From positions 124,001 to 188,000 of the forward strand of contig NZ_JBQHUF010000004.1 of assembly GCF_052065355.1 (NCBI RefSeq): a stretch of DNA of 64,000 bases, given 5' to 3'. Shown here piece by piece: positions 32,734 through 41,733 of the stretch (positions are counted from its first letter, which is position 1; each line of letters starts with the position of its first letter). A program made the position numbers and the translations under genes. The notes beneath the pieces were generated by a model. The model saw only the letters and a list, made by a program, of their open reading frames with translations, was not told the origin of the DNA and did not search any database. The stretch comes from Flavonifractor sp052065355 (GTDB lineage: Bacteria; Bacillota; Clostridia; Oscillospirales; Oscillospiraceae).

Positions 32734-34089
32734 ATGGGAGAGCGTCTTGTTGTTATCGGCGGAACCGCTGCCGGGCTGAGCGCCGCGTCCAAGGCCAAGC
32801 GGCTGAAGCCCGACATGGACATCACAGTTTATGAGCGGTCCGGATATGTGAGCTACGGCGCATGCGGCCTGCCCTATTATGTGGGCGGAATGATCGAGGA
32901 GGCCGACGATCTGGTTTCCCTGGATGTGAACACGCTGACAAATAAGCGCGGCATTCCGACCTTCATCCATCATGAGGTCACCAAGATCGACAGGCAGGCA
33001 AAGACCGTGGCCGTGCGGGACCTGGATACAGGCAAGGAATTTGAGCAGGGCTACGACAAGCTGGTGATCGCCACAGGCGCGACTCCCATTGTCCCGGAAA
33101 TCCCCGGTGCGCGGGCGGAAGGTGTTCACTGCCTGCGCACTGTGGAGGACGGAATCGCCCTGAAGAGCCGGGTGGCACAGGGCGCCTCCAAGGCCGTGAT
33201 CATCGGCGGCGGCTTTATCGGACTGGAAACCGCCGAGGAGCTGACACAGGCCGGTATGAAGGTCACCGTGGTGGAGGCGATGCCCAGACTGCTGCCGTTC
33301 CTGACGGAGGAGTACGCCGCCGCCATTCAGAACGAGCTGGAAAAGCATGGCGTGGAGGTTTGCCTGAACGCCACCGCCGCTGAGATCCTCTGCCAGGACC
33401 AGCGGGCCGCCGGGGTCAAAACCTCCGACGGGCGCTGCTTTGAGGCGGACATGGTCCTCTTTTCCATCGGTGTGCGTCCCGCTTCTCAGCTGGCCGCGGC
33501 GTGCGGCCTGGAGCTGGGCCTGAAGGACGCCATCGTGGTGGACGAGCATCAAAGAACCAGCGACGACAGCATTTATGCCTGCGGCGACTGCGTGCAGATG
33601 AAGCATTTGGTGACCGGTGAGGCGTGCTACGTGCCCCTTGGTACCACCGCAAACAAGCAGGGCCGGATCGCCGGCGAGAACATCGGCGGCGGCAACGGCA
33701 CCTTCAAGGGCGTGCTTGGTTCCCAGGTGACGAAGATCTTCGATCTCTATGCCGCCTCCACCGGCCTGACCGAACAGCAGGCTGTCCGCGCGGGATATGA
33801 TGCCGTCTCCAGCTCCATCACCAAGGGCGACCGGGCTTCCTACTACCCGGGCGGCGGTCAGAATCAGCTGACCCTGATTCTGGATCGCAAGAGCGGCAAG
33901 CTGCTTGGCGCTCAAGGCATTGGAACAGAGACTATCGCCGGTCGTATGAACGTGCTTGCGACAGCGATCACTGCCGGGATGACCGTCATGGAAGTGAATG
34001 AACTGGACCTGGTATATTCTCCCTCCGTGGCGCCTGTATACGATCCCATTTTGATTGCTGCAAGTCAAGCATTGAAACATGTTAAGTAA
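32734..34089 (+). CDS. FAD-dependent pyridine-nucleotide disulfide oxidoreductase (CoA-disulfide reductase/NADH oxidase group)
   Basis: 451 aa. FAD fold VVIGGTAAGLSAASKAKRL at the N-terminus, single redox Cys in SYGACGLPYYVGG, NAD fold AVIIGGGFIGLETAEELTQAG, and SDDSIYACGDCVQM for the second FAD contact. The single active Cys is typical of CoA-disulfide reductases and NADH oxidases/peroxidases. Its role within a carbon-source operon is unclear; redox balancing or reduction of a mixed disulfide is possible. Confidence 0.88.
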   Translation: MGERLVVIGGTAAGLSAASKAKRLKPDMDITVYERSGYVSYGACGLPYYVGGMIEEADDLVSLDVNTLTNKRGIPTFIHHEVTKIDRQAKTVAVRDLDTGKEFEQGYDKLVIATGATPIVPEIPGARAEGVHCLRTVEDGIALKSRVAQGASKAVIIGGGFIGLETAEELTQAGMKVTVVEAMPRLLPFLTEEYAAAIQNELEKHGVEVCLNATAAEILCQDQRAAGVKTSDGRCFEADMVLFSIGVRPASQLAAACGLELGLKDAIVVDEHQRTSDDSIYACGDCVQMKHLVTGEACYVPLGTTANKQGRIAGENIGGGNGTFKGVLGSQVTKIFDLYAASTGLTEQQAVRAGYDAVSSSITKGDRASYYPGGGQNQLTLILDRKSGKLLGAQGIGTETIAGRMNVLATAITAGMTVMEVNELDLVYSPSVAPVYDPILIAASQALKHVK

Positions 34090-34095
34090 AGGTAT

Positions 34096-34506
34096 ATGCT
34101 GATGGCTATGGTGCATGAACTTATCATAGGTAAAGGGCAGGACATTAAGTCCGCCATCGAAGCTTTCGTTCTGGAAAAGAAATGGGAGAATGTGTATATC
34201 AGCGGTGCCATTGGCTCGGTCATTGACACCAAGTTTACCACCCCTGTGGATGACAGCTTTCCTCCAAAGGTAAGCGTTGTCGGGACAGGCAATCAACCCG
34301 GTGAGATGCTCTCCTTTACCGGCGAGATTATGGCGCGGGAAAGAATGGATCCTGCGCTGAAGGAAATCTACAAAGGGGACGGCCCGCTGTTTATCCACAT
34401 TCACGCATCGGTCGCCGTGGCGGGAAGCCATGTATACGGCGGCGGTTTATCCAGCGGCAAGGCATTCCGTGCGCTGAAAGTGTATTTGCAGCCCATTGAT
34501 GGCTAG
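34096..34506 (+). CDS. PPC/DUF296-domain protein
   Basis: 136 aa. The PPC (plants and prokaryotes conserved) fold is suggested by ENVYISGAIGSV, the central metal-type HIHASVAVAGSHVYGGGLSSG and the final ALKVYLQPI. Bacterial members form trimers, sometimes bind DNA and sometimes a metal through HxH; the biological role is mostly unknown. Several in-frame starts exist (ATG 34096, 34102, 34108); none has a strong ribosome site. It sits between the flavoprotein and the TRAP receptor. Confidence 0.72.
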   Translation: MLMAMVHELIIGKGQDIKSAIEAFVLEKKWENVYISGAIGSVIDTKFTTPVDDSFPPKVSVVGTGNQPGEMLSFTGEIMARERMDPALKEIYKGDGPLFIHIHASVAVAGSHVYGGGLSSGKAFRALKVYLQPIDG

Positions 34507-34531
34507 AAAAGAATAAGGAGGATAACTTAAA

Positions 34532-35611
34532 ATGAAACGTGTGATTGCATTGGGTATGGCTCTGTGTCTCGCTCTCGGCACTGCCTCTTGCGGATCCGGA
34601 AATCCCACTGGTGACGCGAACAACGACGCTTCCCCCGCCAATTCTCCTGTGATCAGCACAGAAGAATTCGACACCGGTGACATCACTCCCCCCTCTTCTC
34701 CCAACCGTTACTCCATGGCCTCCGGCTCCGTGGGCGGCAACTTCTATCTGGTTGGCGGCGGCATCTCCCAGATCATCAACTCCGGCCTGCCTGATTTCTT
34801 CAACTTCACCACTGAGACCACCGGCGGCGGTACCGCCAACCTGGGTATGATCCAGCGCGGCGACGCTGAGCTGGGCATCGCCATGACCAGCTCCATCCAG
34901 GAAGCTGTGGACGGCTCCGCCGACTGGACCAACGGTCAGGTCCATGACAAGCTCCGCGTTGCGGCGGCTCTGTATCCCTCCTGGCTCACCATCTATACCC
35001 TGAAGGACTCCGATATCAACTCCTTCTCCGATCTGGAAGGCAAGATCGTCGGCCTGGGCTCCAAGGGCGCCGCTATGGACAGCGTGTTCCGCAAGATGTT
35101 TGAGGACCTGGGCATCACTCCCGCTCAGATCCACAATGACGGCCACAGCGCTACCGCCACCGCCCTGGGCAACGGCGTAATCGACGCGGCCATCCTGTTC
35201 AGCTATCCTCCCTTCTCCGCCATCAGCGAGCTGGAGAGCACCAAGGACCTGAAGTTCATTCCTCTGAATGAAGAGGAGCAGGAGTACCTGACCACCACCT
35301 ATGACTTCTATGTTGCCGACGCCATGCCCGGCGGCTTCTACAAGGGCGCTCCCGAAGATGTTGCCGGCGTCAGCGAGTGGAACATGCTGGTGACCAGCAG
35401 CGACGTGCCCGAGGAAGAGATCTATCTGATCACCAAGCTGCTCTTTGAGAGCACCGACGATCTGCGGATCATCCACGACAGCCTGCAGTACTGCACCGCC
35501 GAAGACACGCTGAATTCCAACACCTATCTCCACGCCGGTACCGTGCGCTGCCTGGAGGAGTACGGCGTTGATGTTCCCGAGGAGCTGATTCCCCCGGAGT
35601 ATCAGGGATAA
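34532..35611 (+). CDS. TAXI-family TRAP transporter solute receptor (lipoprotein)
   Basis: 359 aa. Lipoprotein signal with lipobox GTASC (Cys near residue 21). The TAXI pattern SVGGNFYLVGGGISQIIN, TTGGGTANLGMIQRGDAELGIA and KIVGLGSKGAAMDSVF follows. It captures the substrate outside the membrane for the downstream permease. TAXI receptors are linked to glutamate, 2-oxoglutarate and related acids, but ligand prediction here is uncertain. Ribosome site AAGGAGG. Confidence 0.92.
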   Translation: MKRVIALGMALCLALGTASCGSGNPTGDANNDASPANSPVISTEEFDTGDITPPSSPNRYSMASGSVGGNFYLVGGGISQIINSGLPDFFNFTTETTGGGTANLGMIQRGDAELGIAMTSSIQEAVDGSADWTNGQVHDKLRVAAALYPSWLTIYTLKDSDINSFSDLEGKIVGLGSKGAAMDSVFRKMFEDLGITPAQIHNDGHSATATALGNGVIDAAILFSYPPFSAISELESTKDLKFIPLNEEEQEYLTTTYDFYVADAMPGGFYKGAPEDVAGVSEWNMLVTSSDVPEEEIYLITKLLFESTDDLRIIHDSLQYCTAEDTLNSNTYLHAGTVRCLEEYGVDVPEELIPPEYQG

Positions 35612-35631
35612 CAATATCTGTTGACGCCGGA

Positions 35632-35661
35632 TATCCCCTGTGTCTTCTGACACAGGGGATA
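35632..35661 (+). other. Intercistronic hairpin in the TRAP operon
   Basis: A perfect 13-bp stem (TATCCCCTGTGTC) with a TTCT loop and no T-run. It is better read as an mRNA-stability or processing hairpin that would keep receptor levels above permease levels than as a terminator. Confidence 0.6.
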
Positions 35662-35683
35662 CCTTAAAAGGGAGGAAAAGCCA

Positions 35684-37561
35684 TTGAAGAAACTGTCGTA
35701 TGATCAGTTCAAAAAATATATTGTGATCGTACTCTCTATCTTGACTGGGTTTATCCACATCGGACAGTTTACGTTCATGCCCATGGAGAGCATCAAGTTC
35801 TATTCCTGGCACTTAGTATTGGGACTGATCCTGGTCTTTCTGTACAAGCCGTTCAGCAAGAAGAACCCGAAAAAATTTCTCGTCATTGATTGGATCTGCA
35901 TTATACTGACCGCCGTTTCCGGTTTCTATGTGATTGCGAACTACGACACGTATGTTGTGATCATGCAGACCGGCCGGCTGACCACCGGACTGTATGTGTT
36001 CGGCGTGATCATCACGATACTGACCATTGAGGCCACCCGCCGCTGCCTGGGCTGGATCCTGCCCATCATCGCAATGGCCACCATGGTATACGCGCTGTTC
36101 GGCAGCAATCTCCCCGGCATCCTGGGCCACCGCGGGTACGACTTCCAGCGTGTGGTGTCCACCGTCTTCAGCGATCAGGGCGTGCTGGGCACCGCCATCG
36201 GCGTGTCGGCCTCCAACGTGTTCCTGTTCCTGCTGTTCGCGGCCTTCCTCAGTGTCTCCGGCGCGGACAAGATTTTCCAGGACATCTCCATCGCCCTGAC
36301 CGGTAAGCGCCGCGGCGGCCCCGCCAAGATGGCGGTTGTGGCCAGCTGCCTGTTCGGTTCCATCTCCGGCAGCGCCGTGGCCAACGTGGTGAGCACGGGC
36401 GCCTTTACCATTCCTCTGATGAAGCGCCAGGGCTATCAGCACCGCTTTGCGGGCGCTGTGGAAGCGGTCGCCTCCACCGGCGGCCAGATCATGCCTCCTA
36501 TCATGGGCGCCGCCGCCTTCGTGCTGGCCGACGTCTCCGGCACCCCCTACAGCACCGTCTGCCTGGCTGCGCTGCTGCCCGCTCTCATGTACTATCTGAC
36601 CCTCTTCAAGATGGTGGACCTGGAATCCGTCAAGTACGGCCTGCAGGGCGTCCCTGAGGATGAGCTGCCCGACCTGAAGGAATCCGTGTCCAGAGGCTTT
36701 AAGCTCTTCATCCCCCTGGCAGTCCTGCTGTTCCTGCTGCTGGTGATCCAGACCACTCCCATGCTGGCCGCCATCTACTCCATGATCGCGATCGTCATCT
36801 GCGGCTTCCTGGACAAGCGGGATCGGCTGACCATCAAGGACATCATCAACGGCTTCGTAGAAGGCTCCAAGAGCCTGCCCAGCGTGGTCTCTGCCTGCGC
36901 CTGCGCGGGCATCGTTACCGGCATGTTCGCCCTTACCGGCCTGGGTCTGAAGTTCTCCGACTTCATCGTGAGCATGGGCGGCACCAACATTATCCTCAGC
37001 CTGGTCCTGTCCATGGTCGTGTGCATCATCCTCGGCATGGGCCTGCCCACTACCGCTTCCTACATCATCTGCGCTACCGCAATTGCTCCCGCTCTGATTC
37101 AGATCGGTGTTCCGGGCCTTGCCGCTCACATGTTCCTCCTCTACTTCGCCTGCATCTCCGCCATTACGCCTCCTGTGGCTGTGGCCTCCTATGCCGCTGC
37201 CGGTATCGCGGAGGAGAACCCCATGCGGGTGGGCTTTACAGCAGTCAAGCTCGGTATCGCAGGCTTCGTCCTTCCCTTCGTCTTTACGATCAATACAGAT
37301 TACCTGCACATGGGCTTTGATTTGCTCACGCTGTTTACCTGGGTTTCCGCCTTCGTGGTGTGCTATGCGGCCGCCTGCGCGATCCAGGGCTATGTGGAGC
37401 AGAAAATCACCATCTTCGAGCGAATCGGCTACATCGTTGTTATCTGCACTGCCATCCAGTCCAGCTACGTGATTTCCCTGATCGGCTGGGCGCTGTTTGC
37501 GGTGCTGTACGGCAGCCGTCTGCTGCAGCACAAGAAAAAGCTGCGTGCGGGTGTGGCATAA
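35684..37561 (+). CDS. TRAP transporter permease (fused DctQ-DctM, TAXI type)
   Basis: 625 aa from TTG 35684, with GGAGG 8 nt upstream. A short N-terminal four-helix part equals DctQ, followed by the long DctM part with the typical LPGILGHRGYDF, LFGSISGSAVANVVSTGAFTIPLMKRQGY, STGGQIMPPIMGAAAF and GMGLPTTASYIICATAIAPAL stretches. It imports the acid bound by the preceding receptor using the sodium gradient. Confidence 0.93.
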   Translation: MKKLSYDQFKKYIVIVLSILTGFIHIGQFTFMPMESIKFYSWHLVLGLILVFLYKPFSKKNPKKFLVIDWICIILTAVSGFYVIANYDTYVVIMQTGRLTTGLYVFGVIITILTIEATRRCLGWILPIIAMATMVYALFGSNLPGILGHRGYDFQRVVSTVFSDQGVLGTAIGVSASNVFLFLLFAAFLSVSGADKIFQDISIALTGKRRGGPAKMAVVASCLFGSISGSAVANVVSTGAFTIPLMKRQGYQHRFAGAVEAVASTGGQIMPPIMGAAAFVLADVSGTPYSTVCLAALLPALMYYLTLFKMVDLESVKYGLQGVPEDELPDLKESVSRGFKLFIPLAVLLFLLLVIQTTPMLAAIYSMIAIVICGFLDKRDRLTIKDIINGFVEGSKSLPSVVSACACAGIVTGMFALTGLGLKFSDFIVSMGGTNIILSLVLSMVVCIILGMGLPTTASYIICATAIAPALIQIGVPGLAAHMFLLYFACISAITPPVAVASYAAAGIAEENPMRVGFTAVKLGIAGFVLPFVFTINTDYLHMGFDLLTLFTWVSAFVVCYAAACAIQGYVEQKITIFERIGYIVVICTAIQSSYVISLIGWALFAVLYGSRLLQHKKKLRAGVA

Positions 37562-37573
37562 GGTGAATGCGGA

Positions 37574-38356
37574 ATGATCAATGTCGGTTTGCTGGGCTGC
37601 GGCCGTCTGGGGCGGATCGTTGCAAAGGGCCTGCATGAAGGGGCCGTGGACAATTGCAGACTGGTGGGTGTCTGCGGCCGCACAATGGAGCGGTCACAGA
37701 CCATCGCGGAGGCCTGCGGATGTACTGCCTGCCGGGATGTGCAGCAGCTGCTGTCCCTCTCCCCGCAGTATATCATCGACGCCTCCACAGAAGACGCGCT
37801 GGCGGAACATGCCGTGGAGATCCTTTCCGCAGGCTGTCACCTGATTTGCCTGTCCTCCAGCGCATTCCAGGACCCCGTCTTTTCAGATGCGGTTCGCCAG
37901 GCGGCATTGAAGCATGGCACTCAGGTACACCTGGTACCTGGCGCCATCGGCGGCTTCGACTTTTTGACAGCCGCCAGGCTGATGGGGCCGGTGCAGGTTT
38001 CCCTGACGCAGCGCAAATATCCGCCGGAGTCAGACAAGTGCCCCCCAGGCTTTAAGCGTCTGCCTGCGGTATACCGGGCAAATGCAAAAGAAGCTGTGGC
38101 AAACTATCCGGAGCGGCTGAATATCGCGGCCGCGCTGGGTGTTGCCTGCCAGGACTGGGAAGGCGTGGAGGTTCGTCTGGAACCAATACCGGATGACGAA
38201 GCCATGAGCTTTCAGGTCGATCTCCAGGGAAAATTCGGAGCAGCCAGATTTTATATGCAGCAGGGCACGCCGGAGTGCCCGGTCAATGGCCCGGATATTG
38301 CCGCCTGGAGCACGCTGGCCGCACTGCAAAGACTTACAGCACCGATCACCTTTTGA
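37574..38356 (+). CDS. L-aspartate dehydrogenase-like NAD(P)-binding enzyme
   Basis: 260 aa. N-terminal Rossmann fold VGLLGCGRLGRIVAKGLHEG, central STEDALAEHAVEIL and PGAIGGFDFL, and a C-terminal domain with a conserved Asn-rich NAKEAVANYPERLNIAAALG, as in the NadX aspartate dehydrogenase family. No nadA/nadC neighbours are seen, and it closes the TRAP operon, so it probably oxidises or makes an amino acid related to the imported substrate. Confidence 0.82.
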   Translation: MINVGLLGCGRLGRIVAKGLHEGAVDNCRLVGVCGRTMERSQTIAEACGCTACRDVQQLLSLSPQYIIDASTEDALAEHAVEILSAGCHLICLSSSAFQDPVFSDAVRQAALKHGTQVHLVPGAIGGFDFLTAARLMGPVQVSLTQRKYPPESDKCPPGFKRLPAVYRANAKEAVANYPERLNIAAALGVACQDWEGVEVRLEPIPDDEAMSFQVDLQGKFGAARFYMQQGTPECPVNGPDIAAWSTLAALQRLTAPITF

Positions 38357-38393
38357 CCTTGCTGACTGTATTTCCAACTGAAAAAAGCAGAAC

Positions 38394-38446
38394 GGGCAGC
38401 TGGAGCGCATTGCGTCGTGCAATGACCTCCAGCTGCCCTTGATCTT
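38394..38446 (+). terminator. Terminator of the TRAP operon
   Basis: A 12-bp stem GGGCAGCTGGAG / CTCCAGCTGCCC with an inner CATTGC / GCAATG arm, then TTGATCTT. Confidence 0.75.
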
Positions 38447-38605
38447 ACCTTATTATTATTCAGCGTGTCAGTTTCGACGCGCAGGATCGCGTTGTCAAAA
38501 AGCTGCCGGCATGATATATTGTTGATAAAATGTGAGAATACGGCTAAATTCAAACTTTACGTTTGGCGTGCAGAGTATGCAGCATCCTGACGCGGAGGTG
38601 AGCGT

Positions 38606-40216
38606 ATGAGTGTCACGGTGGAACAGCTTCTGAAGCTGCCCTCCCTCAGCCGGGCAAAGGTGGTAGGGGGACGGGGCGGACTTTCCAAGGTGGTGTCCAG
38701 CATTTCCGTTCTGGAGTCCACCGACCCCGGCGCGCTGGTGGACGAGGTCTTTCCCCAGGGCGAGTTCTTCGGCAGCGAGATCGTCATCACAGGCTTCCTC
38801 AACAGTGTGGACAACGTGCCCCTGCAGCTGGCCAATATCCGCCGCCTGGCCCAGGGAGGAGAGGTGGGACTCATCCTCTTTTATGTGGGGGTCTACCTCC
38901 CCCGCATCGACCCCCAGCTCATCGCCCTGGCCGACGAGCTTGATTTTGTCCTCATTGTCATGCCGGAGGGAGAGGCCACCCTCCGCTACGGCGAGGTCAT
39001 CAATGACGTCATGGCCTGCATCTATCGGGACCGGGCCCAGAGCAGTTCCATTGTCCTGGACATTCTGGCCAACATCTCAGCCCTGCCCAAGCACCTACAG
39101 ACCGTCAACACCGCCCTAAAAATCCTCAGTGACCGGATCTCGGCCTCCGTGCTGCTGTGCGACGCTTCCTTTCATATCCTCAACCTGGTGGCCTGGCCCC
39201 GGGGCATCGAGGCCAGCGTGGCCGGCGGCTTCAGGCGGATGCAGAGCTATCCGCCTCCCGGCGGCAGCCAGACCTGTCCCTTTGTGCCGGACGCCCGCAT
39301 TTACCGCATGAGCCTGGGGGTGGACGGCGGCCAGCAGATGGAACTGCTGCTGATCAAGGCCGGCCTGCCCTTCGATCCGGCCACCCTGGGCCAGGTGATG
39401 GACGCCACCCGCATCTGCATCAACATCTGGGGCAGACGCCACGGTGAGATCGCCATCCACGAGCTGATCCGCGCCATTTTGCAGGATGAGCCGTTGAAAA
39501 TGCGCCGGTTGGCTGAAATTTTTCACGTGGACGTGGCCTCACTCCATGAGATGTGGATCGCTCAATCCGGCTGTGAGGATGGGAAGGAAGAATTTCAGGC
39601 CCTTTTGCCCGGAGTGCGGGAATGCTTTGTGGGCTTTTCCGGCTCCCTCATCATGGATGTATACGGCGGGCGGCTGCTCATTTTCCTGGGTACCCCACAG
39701 ACACAGCAGGAGGCCGAACGCCTGAGCGCTTCGGTCCTGGACACCGTGTCTGCCCGGCTGCCTGACGCGGTGCTCTGCCGCTGCTCCGGCCTCCAGAACA
39801 CCGCCGACGTGCGGACCGCCTACCTTGCCTTCCGCGAGAACCTGACGGATGCCGTGGACGTCTACCCCACGCGTCGGCTCTATACCTCTGGCGACATCTG
39901 CTTCTCCAAAAGCTGCCGTCAGGTCATTCAGGAGGGAGAGGCCGCGCTTGACGCCTGTCTGGAGGTGATCGTCCCTGTTCAAAAGGACAGCGAAAATCTG
40001 GATCTGGCAGAGACGCTGAGTGTCTATTTGTTGGACGGTGGAATGAGCGTCACACTCACCGCGGAGCTGCTGCACTTCCACAAAAACACGGTAAAATATC
40101 GGCTTCGCCGCATTTCCGACCTATTGGGCTATCGGGTGGATAAGATGCCGGAACTGCTGGCGCTCTATAAAGCCTGCGCTGTGAGACGCCTGATGCTGAG
40201 TCAGGGCCATCAGTAA
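38606..40216 (+). CDS. PucR-family transcriptional regulator
   Basis: 536 aa; GGAGGTG precedes ATG 38606. N-terminal PucR sensor domain (VTVEQLLKLPSLSRAKVVGG ... FFGSEIVITGF), a middle GGDEF-like CdaR region, and a C-terminal HTH_30 (ETLSVYLLDGGMSVTLTAELLHFHKNTVKYRLRRI). PucR proteins usually regulate purine, allantoin or related nitrogen-source genes, which agrees with the NCS1 permease and hydantoin-type enzymes downstream. Confidence 0.92.
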   Translation: MSVTVEQLLKLPSLSRAKVVGGRGGLSKVVSSISVLESTDPGALVDEVFPQGEFFGSEIVITGFLNSVDNVPLQLANIRRLAQGGEVGLILFYVGVYLPRIDPQLIALADELDFVLIVMPEGEATLRYGEVINDVMACIYRDRAQSSSIVLDILANISALPKHLQTVNTALKILSDRISASVLLCDASFHILNLVAWPRGIEASVAGGFRRMQSYPPPGGSQTCPFVPDARIYRMSLGVDGGQQMELLLIKAGLPFDPATLGQVMDATRICINIWGRRHGEIAIHELIRAILQDEPLKMRRLAEIFHVDVASLHEMWIAQSGCEDGKEEFQALLPGVRECFVGFSGSLIMDVYGGRLLIFLGTPQTQQEAERLSASVLDTVSARLPDAVLCRCSGLQNTADVRTAYLAFRENLTDAVDVYPTRRLYTSGDICFSKSCRQVIQEGEAALDACLEVIVPVQKDSENLDLAETLSVYLLDGGMSVTLTAELLHFHKNTVKYRLRRISDLLGYRVDKMPELLALYKACAVRRLMLSQGHQ

Positions 40217-40217
40217 A

Positions 40218-40263
40218 GAGCAGCTTGTTGTCCGTTTGGACAACAAACTGCTCTCTGTTTTTT
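40218..40263 (+). terminator. Terminator after the PucR gene
   Basis: Stem GAGCAG-C-TTGTTGTCC / GGACAACAA-A-CTGCTC with GTTT loop and TCTGTTTTTT tail. Confidence 0.92.
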
Positions 40264-40313
40264 GCCTCCGCGACAGTATCCCTCTGACACACTAAAGTGT
40301 TATACTGCTGAAA

Positions 40314-40350
40314 ACGGCGGAAGCATCGCCCCGTTGGGGTGATTCGCCGG
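40314..40350 (+). promoter_or_regulatory. Imperfect inverted repeat in the NCS1 permease leader
   Basis: GGCGGAAGCATCGCCCC faces GGGGTGATTCGCC across a GTT loop, between a TATACT at 40301-40306 and the permease start. It may be an operator or RNA hairpin; there is no T tail. Confidence 0.35.
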
Positions 40351-40378
40351 ACACTTTGGACACGGGATGTGAGCAACC

Positions 40379-41698
40379 ATGCAGGAAAAACTGAGCGGAT
40401 TTGAAGTGCAGGAAAACCAGCGTCAGAGCTGGCTGTCCATCGCCGCGGTGTGGGCCGGCGGTATGATTTGCGTGCCCTGTCTGATGATCGGCGGCGTTCT
40501 CACCAGCGGCGGGCTGTCGCTGTCTGAAATCATCATCTCCATACTGATCGGCTACGGCCTTATCTGCCTCTATATGATCTTCATCGGCATGCAGGCCTGC
40601 GACACCGGCCTGCCGGTATCGGTCATGGCCTCCGGGGCGCTGGGCGAAAAGGGCGCCCGGTATGTCATCAGCACCCTGATCGCCATCGCCTGCATCGGCT
40701 GGTTCGGCATCCAGTCCGCCACCTGCGGCCAGGCCTTTGCCGCCATGGTAGCTCCCCTGCTGGGCATGGAATCCAGCCCGGCCTTTGTGTCGGTGAGCTC
40801 CATAATCTGGGGCGTCATCATGCTGGCCACCGCCTGTGCCGGCTTCAAGGGTCTGAAATGGCTCAACTACATCGCGGTGCCCCTGCTGGTGATCGTCTGC
40901 CTCTACGGCCTCATCGCGGGCATCACCACCCACAACGGCGGAGCGGCTATCTCCGCCTACGCGCCTGAAAACTCCGCCGGGCTGGTATACGGCATCTCTA
41001 TGGTGGTGGCTTCCTTCGCCCTGGGCGGCGTCATCTCTGCAGACTACTGCCGCTTTGCCAGAAGTCGGGCCGACGTGGTCAAGAGCTCCATTGTGGGCGT
41101 CATGCCCGCCGGGCTGTTCATGCTGCTCACCGGCGCGCTCATGAGCATTGTCACAGGTCAGTATGACATCTCGGCCATTCTGGTCTCCCTGGGGGTGCCT
41201 GTCCTGGGCCTTATCGCCCTGGTGCTGGCCACCTGGACCACCAATGTCACCAACGCCTATTCCGGCGGTCTGGCCCTGAGCAACCTGCTGGGCTTTACCG
41301 AAAGCAAATTCGCCGTTACCACCGGCGTGGCGGGAGGCATCGGCACCCTGCTGGCCGCCTTCGGCCTGCTCAACGCCTTTCAGGGCTTTCTGTCCCTGAT
41401 GAGCGCCCTGATCCCGCCGCTGGCCGGCGTCATCATCGCCGCCTACTGGATTACCGGCAACGGGAAGCGGGAGAACTTCACCTTCAGCCCCGGCTTCTCC
41501 GCCCCTGGCCTCATCGCCTTCCTGGCGGGCGCTCTGGTGGCCTGTATCACCGGCGGCACCTTTGCCAGCTTCTCCGGCCTGATCGCAGCAGTTCCCTTCC
41601 TCAATACCCCCTTCTTTGTGGGACCGGTGAACGGCATCGTGGTCTCCCTGGTGCTGTATGTGATCCTGGCGGCCATTTTCCCGAAGAAGGGCGTTTGA
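40379..41698 (+). CDS. NCS1-family permease (cytosine/purine/hydantoin type)
   Basis: 439 aa, about 12 membrane helices. NCS1 features: early QRQSWLSIAAVWAGGMICVP, GWFGIQSATCGQAFAAM and ATWTTNVTNAYSGGLALSN. The family imports cytosine, purines, allantoin and benzyl-hydantoins (Mhp1). The next two genes belong to hydantoin-related families, so a hydantoin or related ring is the best guess. Confidence 0.9.
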   Translation: MQEKLSGFEVQENQRQSWLSIAAVWAGGMICVPCLMIGGVLTSGGLSLSEIIISILIGYGLICLYMIFIGMQACDTGLPVSVMASGALGEKGARYVISTLIAIACIGWFGIQSATCGQAFAAMVAPLLGMESSPAFVSVSSIIWGVIMLATACAGFKGLKWLNYIAVPLLVIVCLYGLIAGITTHNGGAAISAYAPENSAGLVYGISMVVASFALGGVISADYCRFARSRADVVKSSIVGVMPAGLFMLLTGALMSIVTGQYDISAILVSLGVPVLGLIALVLATWTTNVTNAYSGGLALSNLLGFTESKFAVTTGVAGGIGTLLAAFGLLNAFQGFLSLMSALIPPLAGVIIAAYWITGNGKRENFTFSPGFSAPGLIAFLAGALVACITGGTFASFSGLIAAVPFLNTPFFVGPVNGIVVSLVLYVILAAIFPKKGV

Positions 41699-41733
41699 AT
41701 CACTGTTAAAAACACAAAAAGGAGTTGTTTTCA

